64,000 nucleotides of DNA, from NCBI RefSeq assembly GCF_009389715.1, contig NC_052397.1, positions 17,680,129-17,744,128 of the forward strand, read 5' to 3'. The stretch is from Phoenix dactylifera (lineage: Eukaryota > Streptophyta > Magnoliopsida > Arecales > Arecaceae). A program made the translations under genes and the position numbers. Positions 38,201-51,818 of the stretch are shown piece by piece; within the stretch, counting starts at the first letter, position 1; each line of letters opens with the position of its first letter. Under the pieces are notes generated by a model. It worked only from the letters and a program-made list of their open reading frames with translations. It was not told the origin of the DNA and did not search any database.

Positions 38201-39596
38201 CTTCCTCTTTCAGACTGCTCTCCACGAGGACCTGATGCAAAGAAGCTGAAAGATTCGGAGAACTAAGCCCTCTCGGCTTCTCTCAGAGAAACACCCATGG
38301 AGGACAAATTTAATCCTCAACGCATATTCTCTTTGAAAAGCACCTGATGAGAACATCGGAGGTCCCTTTAAACTAAGCAAAAAGAACGAGCTCTACCAAG
38401 CGAATGCTAGATCACTAGCACCCTCCTGCATTCCATAGGGATCTGTGTTCCGAGAAAGACCAATAGCCCATCGTTCCAGCTTTTCCTTCCCTCCCCACAC
38501 TATACTTTTCTTAAGGCCCTTAAACCCTACTAAAAAACTTCGGTGGTGATATGACCCCAAGTCAAGGCAGCAATGCAACCACACAAAGGGTTCTTGACCT
38601 GCCCACCGCCCCGAAGAACTTGAAAGGCAATCTTATTAATGGTGAGGTGGCCATTGGGGAGAGTACCAGGCCCTTTCCTTCTCTACTTACCTTATGCCAT
38701 CTATCAAGCTGGATGCCGGTCAGAGTGGCCAAAAGAAGGCTGCTATTTTCACAGTCTCATGGCCATGAGATAGATTGATTGACAGGCAGGACAACTGTCC
38801 AACCAGTCACTTCACAGCAGTACTATTATCTCTGTACTAGATCGCAGTGCAGCCCAAGGATCCCAATTAAATCTATTGTTCACACCTTGTGGCTATCCAA
38901 ATCATTTTCCAATTTTTAAAAAAAAAGAACAATCAAAAACATAAAAGTAGATGTTGTTTCTGAGGAAGGGGAATTAATTTGAGTTGATAACGATATATCA
39001 TCACAGAACCATGTACAAGAGATGGTCCCTGTGGGAATAGGGATGGAGAAGCCGGTTTCGCTAAAAATTAGCATGTCCATACGAACTTGCAATGCTTTTT
39101 AAGGGTACCGGCTGGAGTCAACAGCTGCTTCCAGACAAAAAGTGGGATGTGGGTCCCCATGGTAAGCTTGATATATTCGAGGAATGATGAAGGGAGGGCC
39201 CAAAAACATGAAAAAGGGCTCCCTCTCGTACCAGGGTATAAGTATACTGCTCTCTCTTCTACCATACCCAGCTGCATGAGATGTAAAGGTACCGTTTGCT
39301 TAAGGAAATCCTGAGTGGAATCCATCAAAGCAAACTATTCTGAGACTCGTCCAATTTTTTTAATTGAAATCCAACCAAATCCATTAGAAATATTGGGTCA
39401 TAATTAGACTATGCTGAGTATGTCTGAGATCCTTCTCAAGCTATATTATTGTAGGGTTACTTTAGAGTCTCTTCAAATTTTCTATGCAGAGCCTAAAATC
39501 AATGTGCTTAACTTCTCATTTGGGGACTTTGGATGCCTAAGTGTCGACTAAGTGGCGTTCATAGGCTTTTTTTAGGTAGATATTCTTGTGCTGCAT
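38201..39596 (-). promoter_or_regulatory. ANT upstream (promoter/5' leader) region
   Basis: The 1.4 kb upstream of the ANT start codon is also present, slightly diverged, next to the pseudogene copy (61,722-62,934). That duplicate breaks off at 39,596. The region holds ctctctcagag-type pyrimidine stretches near the start. No confident TATA box was chosen. Short open frames within it are not conserved as coding in the duplicate. Confidence 0.6.
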
Positions 39597-41990
39597 GTAA
39601 TCATATGGCTGACAAGTGGAGATGTGGGATCCTTGGAATGCAGCTTGGCAAGGGTCCACTAGTGTCTCCAGCCAGCCTCCTAGCGCAAGTGCAATGAGCA
39701 ATGTGCCTATCTTCTTCCTTTTCAGTCTTTGGGCCCCTGAACTATTGGATAGTGATATAATTATACATATAGGGGGCTTTCATTAAGGCTTATATTCTGC
39801 ATGCAGGTGTGCATGGTCTCCATTGAGACAGATTTTCTTGTGGGGATGATTTGGTATCGGAAAAGCAGGTGGGAAGAGGAAGGAGGGGAGTTTGGGGAGG
39901 GAATGAAGGGAAGGTGGGGCTGTGGAGGGGTTCCCAGGTACAAAGACGAGAACCATGTATTCTTCCAGCCATCTCTTTTTTTGATTATTGTAATGATGAG
40001 TGAATCCACCAACTACATCCCACACTGGCACTTTTGCTTGGAATGATGTCTCCTCACCTTGGAGCAACGCCTCTCGTCACACTCTGCTCCCCCTCCTCCT
40101 TTCACTTTCACCAACCCCCCTTTTTAGTAGGGGGAGAAATGGTGACTCTGGTGTCATCTCTTTTCACTCATTTGCGGTCCAAGTTTCCCTTCCCCCACTA
40201 CCAACACGGTTATCTAAAACACCCATTCCAAAACAAGGCGATTTTTTTTTTTTTTCTGAAAACAAGGCAACAATTAAGAGAGAGAGGGAGAGAGGAAGGG
40301 GAGTTGCAAAAAAAAGAGCTTTAGGAGTATTAGAGTAAAGATTAATGAGTGGCAATATTTGTGGTAAAACCAGGATTGTTCACCAGGACAGGAATATGTG
40401 CCATGCGCAAAACACAAGAATTCTCTTGCCTGGTACTAGGAAGGGACGTTTACTGAGTACTTTGTTGCCATATCTCCTTTGTTCAGGAGTGCTACTTCAT
40501 TTGGATGCACTCAAGCAATTACTTATCTTTTCTCCCTCACGAAGATCAAGCATCAGCACTTGCTTATTCTAAAAATGTTTATTTTGGTGAATAGCAGCAC
40601 GTTGCAGAAGAATCAATCAGGAGCAGAGGCATCACATAAGCAATGGTACAACTTTTGGACTCTCTCTTATTGCTAAATAGATAATTGCCGAGGTGGTGTT
40701 TGCTAGATTCCGCGACTTTAGCTAACTTTTGGACTCGCGAGAGGCTATGCAATTTGGGCCTGACATCCAAACCCAAATGGGTCTTGGTGCATCCTCGACA
40801 GATATCAGGTCTCACAAAATTTGCCTAAGCCTGGCCGAGAAACAATGGCGACTATGCTTGGCGTCCCCATGGCAAGCTCGAACTATTTACAACAAAGATT
40901 AATGCTGGCTCAAGCTCAAGCAAGCCACGAAGAGGTTTCACGAACTGTTCTCTTCTTTTCTTCTTACACTAGATGAAACCAAGACCCGAAGAGCATCCCT
41001 TGTTTCATGGACGCTGGGACGAGGACTCCTTTCTGCAAGGTGTGGGACTTGAGGATGGTTTGCTTAACTGGATCAATTTCAGCTGTAATTCATGCTGGAA
41101 GGAAGAGCCCTGCTCTTCTCTTCTCCTTATCTTCTTTCATTGAATCAAACAAAGCCGTTCATAAGGCCAGCCAAAATAAATGCCCTAAACCTGAGGGAGA
41201 CTGTTGAGATATGACTTCATAACAGAGTAGGGAGGAAGAAGGGCTCATGCATCCTTTTAAAAGTGCATAGATTCCTTTTTTGGAGCAATTAAAAAGATAC
41301 ATATATACCACTTATCATCTAAATAGCTCAGTTTTTCGGTTTTGAATAGTAAATTCATTGATAAATTCCATCTTTACTTTCCATGATGCAAATTCCTTGC
41401 TCAGCAACTCTTACCAAAACTTTAACATATTTAGGGAAAACATAAAGGTTTCTTTCGTGGCACTAGATTTGCCCTTATTAACGTAAACCTCGCCCAGCCC
41501 AAGTGCAATCAATGCATGATTGCTTGGTGATCAGCACTGCGATGCAATTCTTACTTAACCACCAAATCATTGATAGCCTGTTTTTATAATTTCAAAATTT
41601 TAATTAAAAAAAAAAAAAAACCAAAACCGAGGCTTCAAAGGTTCCGGCAACCTCTTCACAAACATTTCATAAGATTGGCTCACGACACAAGAAATGTGCC
41701 CTGAGAGACAGTAAACTGAGAGACCTCATTAGGCTTGCAAGTGTAGTTATAGGATAATATTAAAGATAAGATAGGTTTCCACTTACATAGGACCACAAAG
41801 CAAGAGCGTCTTCTATTGGCTAAGCAGCTAGTTAATCCCAAGAAGCATGAAAAGTTCCAGAAAGCCAGAGCCATGAAAACTACTGAAGACAGAAAGAACA
41901 AAATGATGCACAAATTTGTTAAATGGTTCTTGTGATGCCTCTATAAAGTGGGGAACCTCATGTGACAAGTGACAGGAAACAATCTTTTGT
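39597..41990. other. Intergenic DNA, no gene recognised
   Basis: No family motif was found in any frame. T- or A-runs occur near 40,240 and 41,608. GC-richer stretches near 40,700-40,900 may be old transposon remnants. Confidence 0.45.
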
Positions 41991-44900
41991 ATGATCCTCT
42001 CTCTTTCTCTCTCTCTCGCCCACACACACACACACACTCGAATACGTGTATCTGCCCATGTATTCACAGGTGTGAGGTTTCTGACACGTAAGCATGCCCA
42101 TCTTTGGATCCTGCTTGCAAGTTGAGCATAATGCACACGTGAGGCGTTTGTCTCTTTCTAGGCGATCCACGAGACCACGACAGTGCTATTTGCATGGATT
42201 AGATATCATGTAGGGATAGCAAACAGTCTTGCCATCTTTCCATGCGGAAAAGTTAGATCATGATAGGTAAATGTTCCTCAAAATATCACCTTATATTAAG
42301 CTTCGTTAGAATTCTTAGCCTCCTCAATGTATCTTGTTCTCAACCTTCAGCCGCTCTCTTCAGTGGTTTCGTTGTACAACTCATTGGGGGGATCCCATGA
42401 TCCTGTAGCGTTCTAATATTTCTTTTTTCAAAATTTAATTAAAGGAATCCATCAATCAAGATGCATCCAGGCTGCACTGCTCTCAGATCTCCATGCCTCG
42501 AAGACACTCCAATGTTACTGAAGAGATAACTAGTATCCACCTGAATCGTATAGCCTTCTCTACCCTATCATCTTTCTACAAGTCTCTCGTAATCGGCCAA
42601 GTCTGATGCTTCCAACTTAATCTCTTTCGTAACAATTCTACCATGGCCATTCTTCCTGCACCTACAGCAATAGTTTAGATTAGATTGGTTCATGGACATT
42701 CACAACCAAAATCCCATAACTTATGCTAGATTTGCTCTATGATTTGTCCTATCCATGGCGTTGTCTCCTCCAAGACTTTGTTCTAACCTATTCAGATTCA
42801 CGTTCAAATGGAAGAAAAGGCCCAGGCTCTTGCCTCCTATTTCTTCAGATGGAATCTCCGGGCCTGAACACCTGGCCTAGATACGCCTGACGAGATACTA
42901 AGCTCCAAGTCCCTCCAGGGAAGACAGGGTCACAGGAATACTCTCCTAACTTGAGTTGTGCCGCATAGGGACCAAACAAAAAGTGCCAGTTGAAAAATCT
43001 TCAAGGAAAAGGGTCGGTGGCGAGGTAAAAAGGAAAAGAGATGAGGGAATTTCAGGCATCAGCCATAAAAGACAAGCCCATCTGTCCCCCCTTTCTCTGA
43101 TATGATAAATTGGGATTTTAGTACCAAGATAATTTTGGTCGCCCATGTCAAGATACCTGAGGGCCACAGGCCAAGCAAGTGAATTGACAAGTCATTGTGC
43201 TACCTTCTAGTACAGTGCCATACTAGTGGATAACAATTTATCATACAAAATGAGAATAAAATGGCCAAAAACGCAGTCCATGACCCTCACTCTTTCAGCC
43301 GAAAGGAAGGATAAATATCAGGTGAGAAGGTGTCCTTTGTTTTGCATATGTTTAGAAAGAGCTAACGATATATGTCCCTCCTCTTTTTTGGTAAGAAACA
43401 AATGGCTTCTTGAGAGGCATGCATCTATATCTCCTACCTTGATATATCTCCCTCCTCCATTTTGGTAAGAAGGTGTTCTTTCTTATCACCTTCTTTGTGC
43501 TAATTTAGTTGTCTAAATTAATGAAAGAGAGGAAAATGATAGATGGAAAAAAGAAAAGCCATTTCATGCTACGCTTCTGCCACTGTACAGTAATAATGCA
43601 ATCAAGTGTGGGGCTCGTCTTTCACGTGGACACCACAAAATGCAAACAAAATCCAAGCAAGATCCCAAACAAGTGCTCCGATGGCCTAAAGCTGAAGGTG
43701 GTGGGAGGCTATTTGGATAGCATCTGAATGAGAGCGACAAGAGCCGTGTCCAAGATAACATTACCAAGTCAATACGAGGGGGGGAGAGAGAGAGAGAGAG
43801 AGTAGCTGCAAGTTCACAAGACATTCCACTTTCCTCCTACTCCCAAATGAAGTTCCCAATAAAGCCTCTCCCCTTGCTCTCCTGCCAAGCCCCATGTTTC
43901 ATGTGCTTTCCTTTATCCCTCTCTCTGTGTGTGTGTGTGTGTGTGAAGATGAATGAGAGGTCAACATCCAAGGCAAGTGTCATAAGTCCTAATCACTTCT
44001 GATGCACTTCTTCCATCCTCCTTGTCTTGAGAAGTCCAGCAAATACATGTGACATTGCTAATTAGGCACGTAACTAATATCTTGCAAATTGTTAAAGTAT
44101 TTTCGAACGAATCATGATTCTTTTCTTTCAGAATTTGAGCTAGACTAAAGACTCAAATCAATAAAGAGTTATTCGTTTTTTCTTACGGATTCTAAGATTT
44201 GTCTGTCAATTACTTATTATTAATTCAAGAAAATGCCTATGGGATTACAGATTAATTATACTCTGTCCCTGCTAGTAACAATGTTTTTGCTATTAATTAT
44301 TGTTTTCACCTTTCTAATCTTGTTGAAGATATATAATCGCTCGTAAAATGAACATTATTTTTAGGATTTTGTCGATTCTCTGGATCTTTTTCCCCCCAAA
44401 TTCCAAACGATTAAGTCATCGCCTCTTTTCCACCGTCAGGCAACAGGGAAAGCAGCTGTCGGATTCGGGTGGACAAGGAATTGTGAAGCTAAGCAAGAAG
44501 GGGCATTAAAACAAACCACAAACAAACACCATGCCTACAATGCCCGACACTACGGTCTTTGCCTGTATCCGATGTGGTGGGGCTCTCTTGGAAGTTCAAA
44601 TGGATTTGTGCAGTGCTCCCACATTCCCCTCTGTTTTGTGTGATTAAAGAAGCCTGGGAGGAGGCCAGAGTCTCCAATGCAAAGTTGTTTTTAGGTCATT
44701 GCTGCTAAGGCTGAAAAGAAGTCTGCTTTACACTTTTGCTTTTTCTTTTGTTTTTTGGCCCCTCATACCCAATCACTTCTCCTCTTGTTCTTTTGAAAAC
44801 CAGCACAAGTTTTGCTATGGTATGACTAAGACACCCATGACCTGCTAACCAGACTAAGTACGAGTCGATGTAGTTATATTGCTCAAACATTGCTATCTTT

Positions 44901-45282
44901 ATGTGATGTTTCAAATCCTCATATATTTTCTCTAACAATGTTGTTACTCAGGAAGTCCTTGACTTGAACTCCCTATTCTGAATGGGATTGAAGACGTAAG
45001 CAGGTTGAGTATTCAAGCGATTTCAGACTTTTGATGTGCTTGCCATCTTTTGCATTAGAAAAGAAAAATGATTTGAGACTTCAAACTGGGTAGGAGGGTC
45101 AGGCAAGTAAAGTATTAAGGGCTCAAGCTGGTAAGCAGGTACGAGTGAGGTAAGACTACATTATCTTGCCAAGAGAGGGTACCAAATGACTAAAGTTGGT
45201 AAAATATCTTACTATGGATAATATTTAACAGTGCATCCATCCTCCCTAGTTTTTTTTTTTTCAAAAATCTTGCTAAGAAGTC
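41991..45282. other. Intergenic DNA with several microsatellites
   Basis: Simple repeats include (CT)n followed by (CA)n at about 41,998-42,038, (GA)n at 43,783-43,801 and (GT)n at about 43,927-43,945. Frames of 60-100 residues overlap these repeats and have no motifs. No gene is supported. Confidence 0.5.
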
Positions 45283-45545
45283 GTATAGAGCTCATTTGGT
45301 TTGTGGAACGACAGTGAGGAAAAATATGATCAATGAAAGAACAAAGAAATATCATAAAATAATTTTTCTATAAAAATAAAATTTCTAATTTTTTTTTTCA
45401 AAAATATTCTTAAATTAAAAAAGATAAAGTCTTATCTTTTAATAAAATACGTATAACAGATATTTTATATAATTTTTTAAAAAAACTTATAATATAGAAA
45501 AATTATTTTTTCAAGTATCAACTTTTTTTCATAAAAAATATTTCA
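45283..45545. mobile_element. Possible AT-rich MITE-like remnant
   Basis: It begins gagctcatttggtttgtgga, a sentence I associate with the ends of short plant DNA transposons, and is followed by about 230 bp of extremely AT-rich DNA. Matching terminal inverted repeats and a target duplication were not established, so this is a weak call. Confidence 0.3.
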
Positions 45546-45813
45546 ACGAAGGAGTCAATACCGTAGGTGTCAACTTGCCTACCAGTAAACTGACCACATC
45601 CATCGGTCGAGGCAAGACCGTAGCTATTAATGGAGCAAAACTAGATGGATCTAAGCAACAGCCACGTCCAGCCCTAATGGAGGCTTGGAGAGATATATCC
45701 ATAGGCAGATAGATACCATGGCGTCCTTAGCTCTGCAGTGGCTTATAGATGTCAGGACCCGTTCCTACAGCTGGCTGAAGGGTGGGCGAGACCGCCACAT
45801 TTAAGGCTCCTGG

Positions 45814-45868
45814 GTTATTTATCTTATCCTTGCCTTAATTGGCAAGGAATATATGTGAGATAAATAAC
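45814..45868. repeat. Nested inverted repeat (hairpin-forming)
   Basis: An outer perfect 11-bp stem (gttatttatct / agataaataac) encloses an inner perfect 7-bp stem (ccttgcc / ggcaagg) with a 6-base loop ttaatt. It sits in a GC-richer block of unknown origin (45,700-46,080). Confidence 0.7.
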
Positions 45869-48203
45869 GAGGTGCGACGTCCCTCTCAGTCTCTGATGAT
45901 GCAGTCTCGGTCAGTCATAAAGATGCGAAGCAGTTCCTTCGTGGTGTGCCTGCGAGGAGACCAGCCATGGAGCGGAAGCGACCGGGGGTCACTTCCAGGG
46001 GAGCATTGAAAGATCTCGGAAGACCGTCCATGGGGTCCAACCCTCTGACGAGACGGAATGCTACAGAAAGAAAACAGGGCCTACTCTGCTAAAGATGGAA
46101 TAGCAGCAAGCAGTAGCTTATGCCGCGGCTTGATTTGATGGAACTGAGACCCCCACAACCAAGAAAAAAGCAATCTTTTTTGATAGACTTGAACTGCTCA
46201 TGGGTATGTATGAGAAAATTAGTTGCCTCTCTCGGTGAACGCATGGCAGATCGGATCGATTTGGTTATGAATCATGGCTCTGGAAAGAAACAAAACAATT
46301 TTGAGTCCCAGGTTTTTGTCCCCGATCGCTTAAACCCCAAAAGAAAGATCTTGTTACACATGTGAGAAGCGTTATTCTGAGCTGAGGGGAAGTTCTCTGT
46401 TTGAGATTGCTCACGAGCAGAGGCGGCTCGATACATTTGGGAGCCTAAAGCGAATCCAATAAATAAAGCCTTTTTTTAAATAATAAAAAATTTTAATAAA
46501 TATAAAGTACTTAAAAAATAATATAGAAATAGATAGCTATCAAGTACACTATTTCAACAAAAATACATGAATCTAATAAAGATAGACAAGAAGCCTTTCC
46601 AGTTTAATATAATTTTTGAATAGAAGCACAAAAATGTAATTGCTCTAAAAGAAGGGCCATGAAACTGATTAAATAACTGAGATAATGCTTGGCAATACTG
46701 TTTACCATGTCAAGCAAGAGCAGAATAAGAAAAGGTCATCCCGTGGCACTTCATGAGATTGCTCACGAGGAGTTTCCTTCTTTTATCTTTGTTCTACTTC
46801 TTTGTCATAAAAGACTCTTTTTTCTTTGATTTGCTGCCTTCTTCTACGGCAGCAAATTATACTTGTATTCTTTGGCTCTAATCAATAAAAGACATGATTC
46901 TAACGTCCTTTTCCATAAAAAGAAGAAGAATTTTAGCAAGCAGAGAAACTTGGCCATGCGACAGTTGCACCACGTAGTGAAATTCTCAGGGCTCGGCAAT
47001 GATTTGGTGAGGGAGGATAATTTTAAGGGGTAGCGTTGGATGAGAACTATATATGGGCTCGATGATATCTTGACTTTAGATCAAAAAGATGATAATGAAT
47101 AAAGGAAATTAGAAGGGATTTTGAACTGTATAACATTCATTTTAGGATGTTTGAAGTATATATATACAGAAGAAAGACGCGCAAAGTGAATACAAAATAG
47201 GCAAGGTTTGTATTCATGGTTATTCTAATAATTATAAGACTCGATTGATTGTGGCCATGCCAATGATTTGAGAGAAGATAAAGAGTTTAAGTTTAGCTGA
47301 AGGTGGTTTCATAGTTTTCATACTCGCAAGATGCTTAAATCCAAGTGCAACGATGTGGTTGAAATGGTGGGCATCAGAGAGTCATACCTCCTGACACCCT
47401 CTGAATGCTATGATGGATTTTCAGCAAATAAAAAAAAAAGCTATGATGGATGAAGAAAGAATCTCATGTGCATGTGCATGGGAAGAAACAAGGCCAAGGC
47501 ATCGACCAACTCAAGGCTACAGAACACATCCGAGCTTTTGCTCCAGCCTGAAAGGTCATTTCACTCAATCTGGTTGACACCAAGACCAGTCCCCACTGAC
47601 CTACAGTTCCCTCGAGAGCTTGTGCATGTGTTTGAAACATCAAGGTCGCATGGGTTCAGATCATGCATAAAGTAGGCACAAGGCCACATAAATCTTAGGG
47701 CCGCCACAATATTTGGAAAGAAAACATAGCAAAGAATAGTTGTGCCACTCAAACTTGTTTATAACTGGCAAGCACTATCATAAACTATTCCTTGGACAAA
47801 AAACCATCATTCAAAGTATCATGCAAAAAAATACTATTTGTTATTCAAAAATAAGATCCCAAATAAAAATCGATACAAATCATGATATAACTATTTCCAT
47901 AGACAGAATTTTCACTGTTTCTATTTTTCTTGTTCCTAAATCTAACGCGGCTCAAGAGTTATATACATGACCTTTTTTTTAATAGAGAGTCATGTACATG
48001 TCGACCGAACGGAAAAGAGTCAAACGTAGGAAGGCAACAAATCAAAGGATCCGATCCTCATACATCTGTTTGGACTTTCTATGCATCTTCGCTTGGCTTG
48101 AGAATGGAAGACTGTCTCAAGAACTATCGCCAAGTTCTACACCTCCCTTGATTACCTCGAGTAATTACAATACAATCTATCATTCTCTTCTGAAAGAGAA
48201 TTC
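45869..48203. other. Intergenic DNA, no gene recognised
   Basis: A GC-richer part (to about 46,400) holds frames such as 46,120-46,365 (plus, 81 residues) without known motifs. From 46,415 a ggcggctcgatacatttgg sentence resembles edges of old DNA transposons but was not resolved. The rest is AT-rich. Confidence 0.4.
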
Positions 48204-48570
48204 ATGGCTTCTAACAGGACTCCTTCCCCGCAAAATGAATGGAGCTGGTACAAGGACAAAGCCTTCGAGCTTGCACTCACTGAATACCTAGAGGGAAGGC
48301 CCATTCGATGGTCCTTAATCATGACCAAGCTTCCCGTGAAGAATCTATATCAAGTCCTTGATTATTACCATGCATTGATCTACGACTTGAGTTAATTGAA
48401 TCAAGAAGAGTGAAGACACCGAATTATAGAAATGACAAGGAAGAAGATGACAACTCTAGTAATGGATCTAGGAGCAACACCCACTGGCGCCGGGCGGGCA
48501 GCAGATCTCTTTCAGGTCACGACGTCGAGGTGAAGAGAGGAGGAAGGCCGTCCCATGGACCGCAGATTGG
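48204..48570 (+). pseudogene. DIVARICATA/RADIALIS-like MYB (SANT) pseudogene
   Basis: The frame from ATG 48,204 reads MASNRTPSP, then W-S-W-Y-K-D-K-A-F-E-L-A-L-T-E-Y, then IRWSLIMTKLPVKNLYQVLDYYHALIYDLS before a stop at 48,393. This is the first SANT/MYB repeat of DIVARICATA-type proteins, with its spaced W, FE.AL, P.RW and HY-like positions. Directly after, in a different frame, IESRRVKTPNYRNDKEEDDN continues the family's usual IESG.V..P.Y linker, followed by a Ser-rich linker. In yet another frame VPWTADW near 48,550-48,570 resembles the start of the second MYB repeat (GVPWTEEE), after which similarity ends. At least two frameshifts and loss of the SHAQKYF repeat make a functional factor unlikely. 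A short single-repeat protein from the first frame cannot be fully excluded. Confidence 0.65.
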
Positions 48571-51500
48571 GTAGCACTGCAAGTACATTGCGAGCACTAG
48601 AGGAGATAAATTCAGTAGCGATTTCTGAAAAAAAAAAAAAAAAAACATGATTTGTTTTTGCATTGTTGTTGTACGTTATTTTTAAACGGACTAGGAATTT
48701 ATGGGAAGAGGGAAGGGGAATTGGAAGAACAAATCTAGATATGCAGCGGTGACAGGACGCCAACCCAAGTGGCCGGTCATGCGCAAAATTCTTTATCCAT
48801 CAAGAACAAAACAAGGAGTCTAAGAAAAGGAGCATCCATGATATTACCAATCCTTAGATTTTCTTTAATGACAGGACCACACATACATTTCAGATAATTT
48901 GTGATATTACAAGCTTTCGCTCTACTAGATTAGTTTAAACTGGAATTTGAACCTTGGATTACAGGAACAAGGCTCAAAAGGAGGTTACAGTTTATGAAAA
49001 TTTAGTAAGACTTGAGTTCTCGTGACTCTCAATGCAGATGCTTATGGTATTATGTTCATTTAGCATATCTTCTCCGTGTGCAATATGCTCTTAAATGTTT
49101 AAGAAATGCTCACCTTTGTCTTCCTCTGAATGGGACACATTCAACACTATACCTAGAATTGGAGTTCTTTTGGATTTCAAGCATTACGTTTTAGGGCTTC
49201 AGTTTATGGCCATCAGCCACAGGATCAGCACTTGCATGGAGTTTCTACAGCAGCCTTGAAGGTCAGTCTTATATGGACTATCAAATAATACGTCACCAAT
49301 CATTCTAGAAGACAAGGAGAAAGCAGATGGATCATCATGTTGCACTCGCTTATCCAAGAAATCATTCAACAGAACAACTTTCATCTCCTATATTGACATG
49401 ATATCTGCAGGTATGAGAAATGATAGGGGGACTAATGTGTTGAGCAAAACAGTGGAAAACCACCCAAATGTATCAGAAAATATTTTCATTTATTATATTA
49501 CTATACATGGATGCAGCTGATGTCTGGTTGATTTTAAGGACAATAACACATTAATTACTTCATAATTCGGATGCCTTAAATATTTTTATTTTATTTTCTA
49601 CATCACATCTATATGAATAGAAAGGTGTCCTTATACATCTCCTTTTCCTACATACTCATGCCAAATACCAGTTTGTCCGCATACTTCTCCTTTTTCATTT
49701 GACAGGTTTGCTGAACAACCTTCAGGTTCTTTTCCTACACACAGTGTCGGCGGAATTTACCTCCTCAAACTCTTTGTCCTAATCAAGATGTCTCTGGCCA
49801 TATATGCATCAAGCATATAGCTTCAATAGTATCCTTTTCAGCCAGCTTGTATGTACCAACAGAGTCAAATTCCATCCACCATCGTGAAATTCTTAAGTTT
49901 GGCAGTCTCCGACCCATTAAATCTGTGGTTAATAACACCTCCATAGCTGTCTTTAACAGGAGTCCTCCGAAAGCCTTTCTGGTATTGTCTCTTGTCATGA
50001 CTCCCCTTGCTGCACTTCGCTTTCCATCAACCTCAAGAGTGTGTACAGCTTAAAACCATGGTTTTCGAGGAAACAATCTAAAGATAGGCTTACAAAAGCC
50101 GACAAAATTGACTGCAAGCATATGAAGGCTCAACTAACTAACTACAGACATTGATTATCCCCTAAATCATATGATAATTGCCCTCTAGAACACAATATTT
50201 ATTCACCACCAACTGGAACACCATCTACTTATCTATCTTAAATGTGCATAGTATTCTATTTACCTGAAGCAAAATGAAATCTTCCACGGTGCTCGCGAGC
50301 TTGACAGCCTCTGTTTGAAAATCATGGCATGAAGACAGCGAGGTAGACTGAGACTAGGGGTAGGTCTTCCTTCAGGCTTCTTGCACTTATACTAGTAATC
50401 AAATGGACTGTTTTACAGACATAGTATGCATAAGTATGCATATTCATATGTACACCTAATATTAATCTTCAAGCACAAAAAACACTATAAGTTAGTAGAT
50501 AATATAGGTAATTAGTTTTAAACTGTGGAACTAATTTGGTTCCTAAGTATTAGTAGACATTAGTGTATTACTTTATAAAATATCAAGTAATGGAAGGTAT
50601 TGCAGAAGATTTGGGCACAAAAAAAGTATGAAAAACAGATGCCGAGGAAACAAACAGATACCCGTTTCTTGATTAAAGAAAATGCTATTCAATTGTAATC
50701 TCAGGACATTCTGCTACCATAATATGTAAATGCCAAACAACGACTTACACGTCTGGTGGTAGTAAATGGATATGAAGGAGAAACAGAAACCATAGAGGGC
50801 CCAAAATCACCATCTCCAAACCAATGACATGAACAACTGCAAAGGGTAGACAAAACATTCCAGTAACTTGCAATTTTAATTCTGTAAAAAAAAAAAACTC
50901 GAAATTTTAGTTGAAAGTTTCCAAAGAGGTAATTTTAATGTCCAACCCAAACATAAGGAACAGAATCTTCCTTATAGATTAATATAATATCAAAGACCAT
51001 CGAAGATAAAATGTCTGATGATGACAGCACCATTACCATCTCTTTTCCTGAGTTCCTAATTAAAGTAGGCGAATAATCATACAGGACTATCATGTCTCTG
51101 TTCCTCCTGAATCATTCAGGTCTAATAAACCAGGAAGAAGATTATCATAACCCCCTTTTACAATGAGTTATCTACCTCAGAATAATTAATTATGGAGAAA
51201 GTATATGAGATATCAAACATGAAACCTCAGAATAACAAAATATTAGTTGATTCCCACCATTTCTACGATGTGTATTAGAAAAAGAAAATGCCTGCGGAAA
51301 GTACAATATATTCATACCAAAAATATGTTCATGTGATTGATGACCATGTTTTAGTGCATTGGCTAAAGGTTTGTGGCATTCATCTGATGAGATGTGCAAT
51401 CAGCCAAGCTTAATCATGTGCAACTCTAATTAAACAGCATTAAAGCCTGCTTGCTTGGAACTAAGAAATATCAGAACGAAGTTCAACTTTTAATAATGTA

Positions 51501-51814
51501 ACTTGATTTTTTAATCCATTTCAAATAGTTGGATTTCCTCACATCGATCAAGTTCAATTGGCATTTGAAACCATGAAATTTGCATGCTGATGCGAGCAGA
51601 GCTTGTGGCATACTAGAAGTAAAGTTAAAAAAATGCAGCAGGTTGCTCAAATGCCTTCTAAAAAATGAAGGCACAAAATACATGTGCGAGGGCTGGTAAA
51701 AGAGCCATACATGAGATTAAAAGTTGAAGAGAGAACACCACATCATATATGAGATGACACAGTTAAAGGCTAAAATGTTTATCTACTTCTTCCAGTTCAG
51801 CAAGTAAAAGTTGC
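48571..51814. other. Intergenic DNA, no gene recognised
   Basis: Two minus-strand open stretches (49,199-49,384 and 49,783-50,053) look somewhat exon-like in composition but match no family I recognise. An A-run lies at 48,628-48,645. The rest is AT-rich. Confidence 0.4.
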
Positions 51815-51818
51815 AAAG

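Noticed and set aside
49783-50053. Minus-strand open stretch that might be an exon
   Set aside because: No recognised motif, a plus-strand frame of similar length overlaps it, and no matching exons were found. Left as unassigned intergenic DNA.
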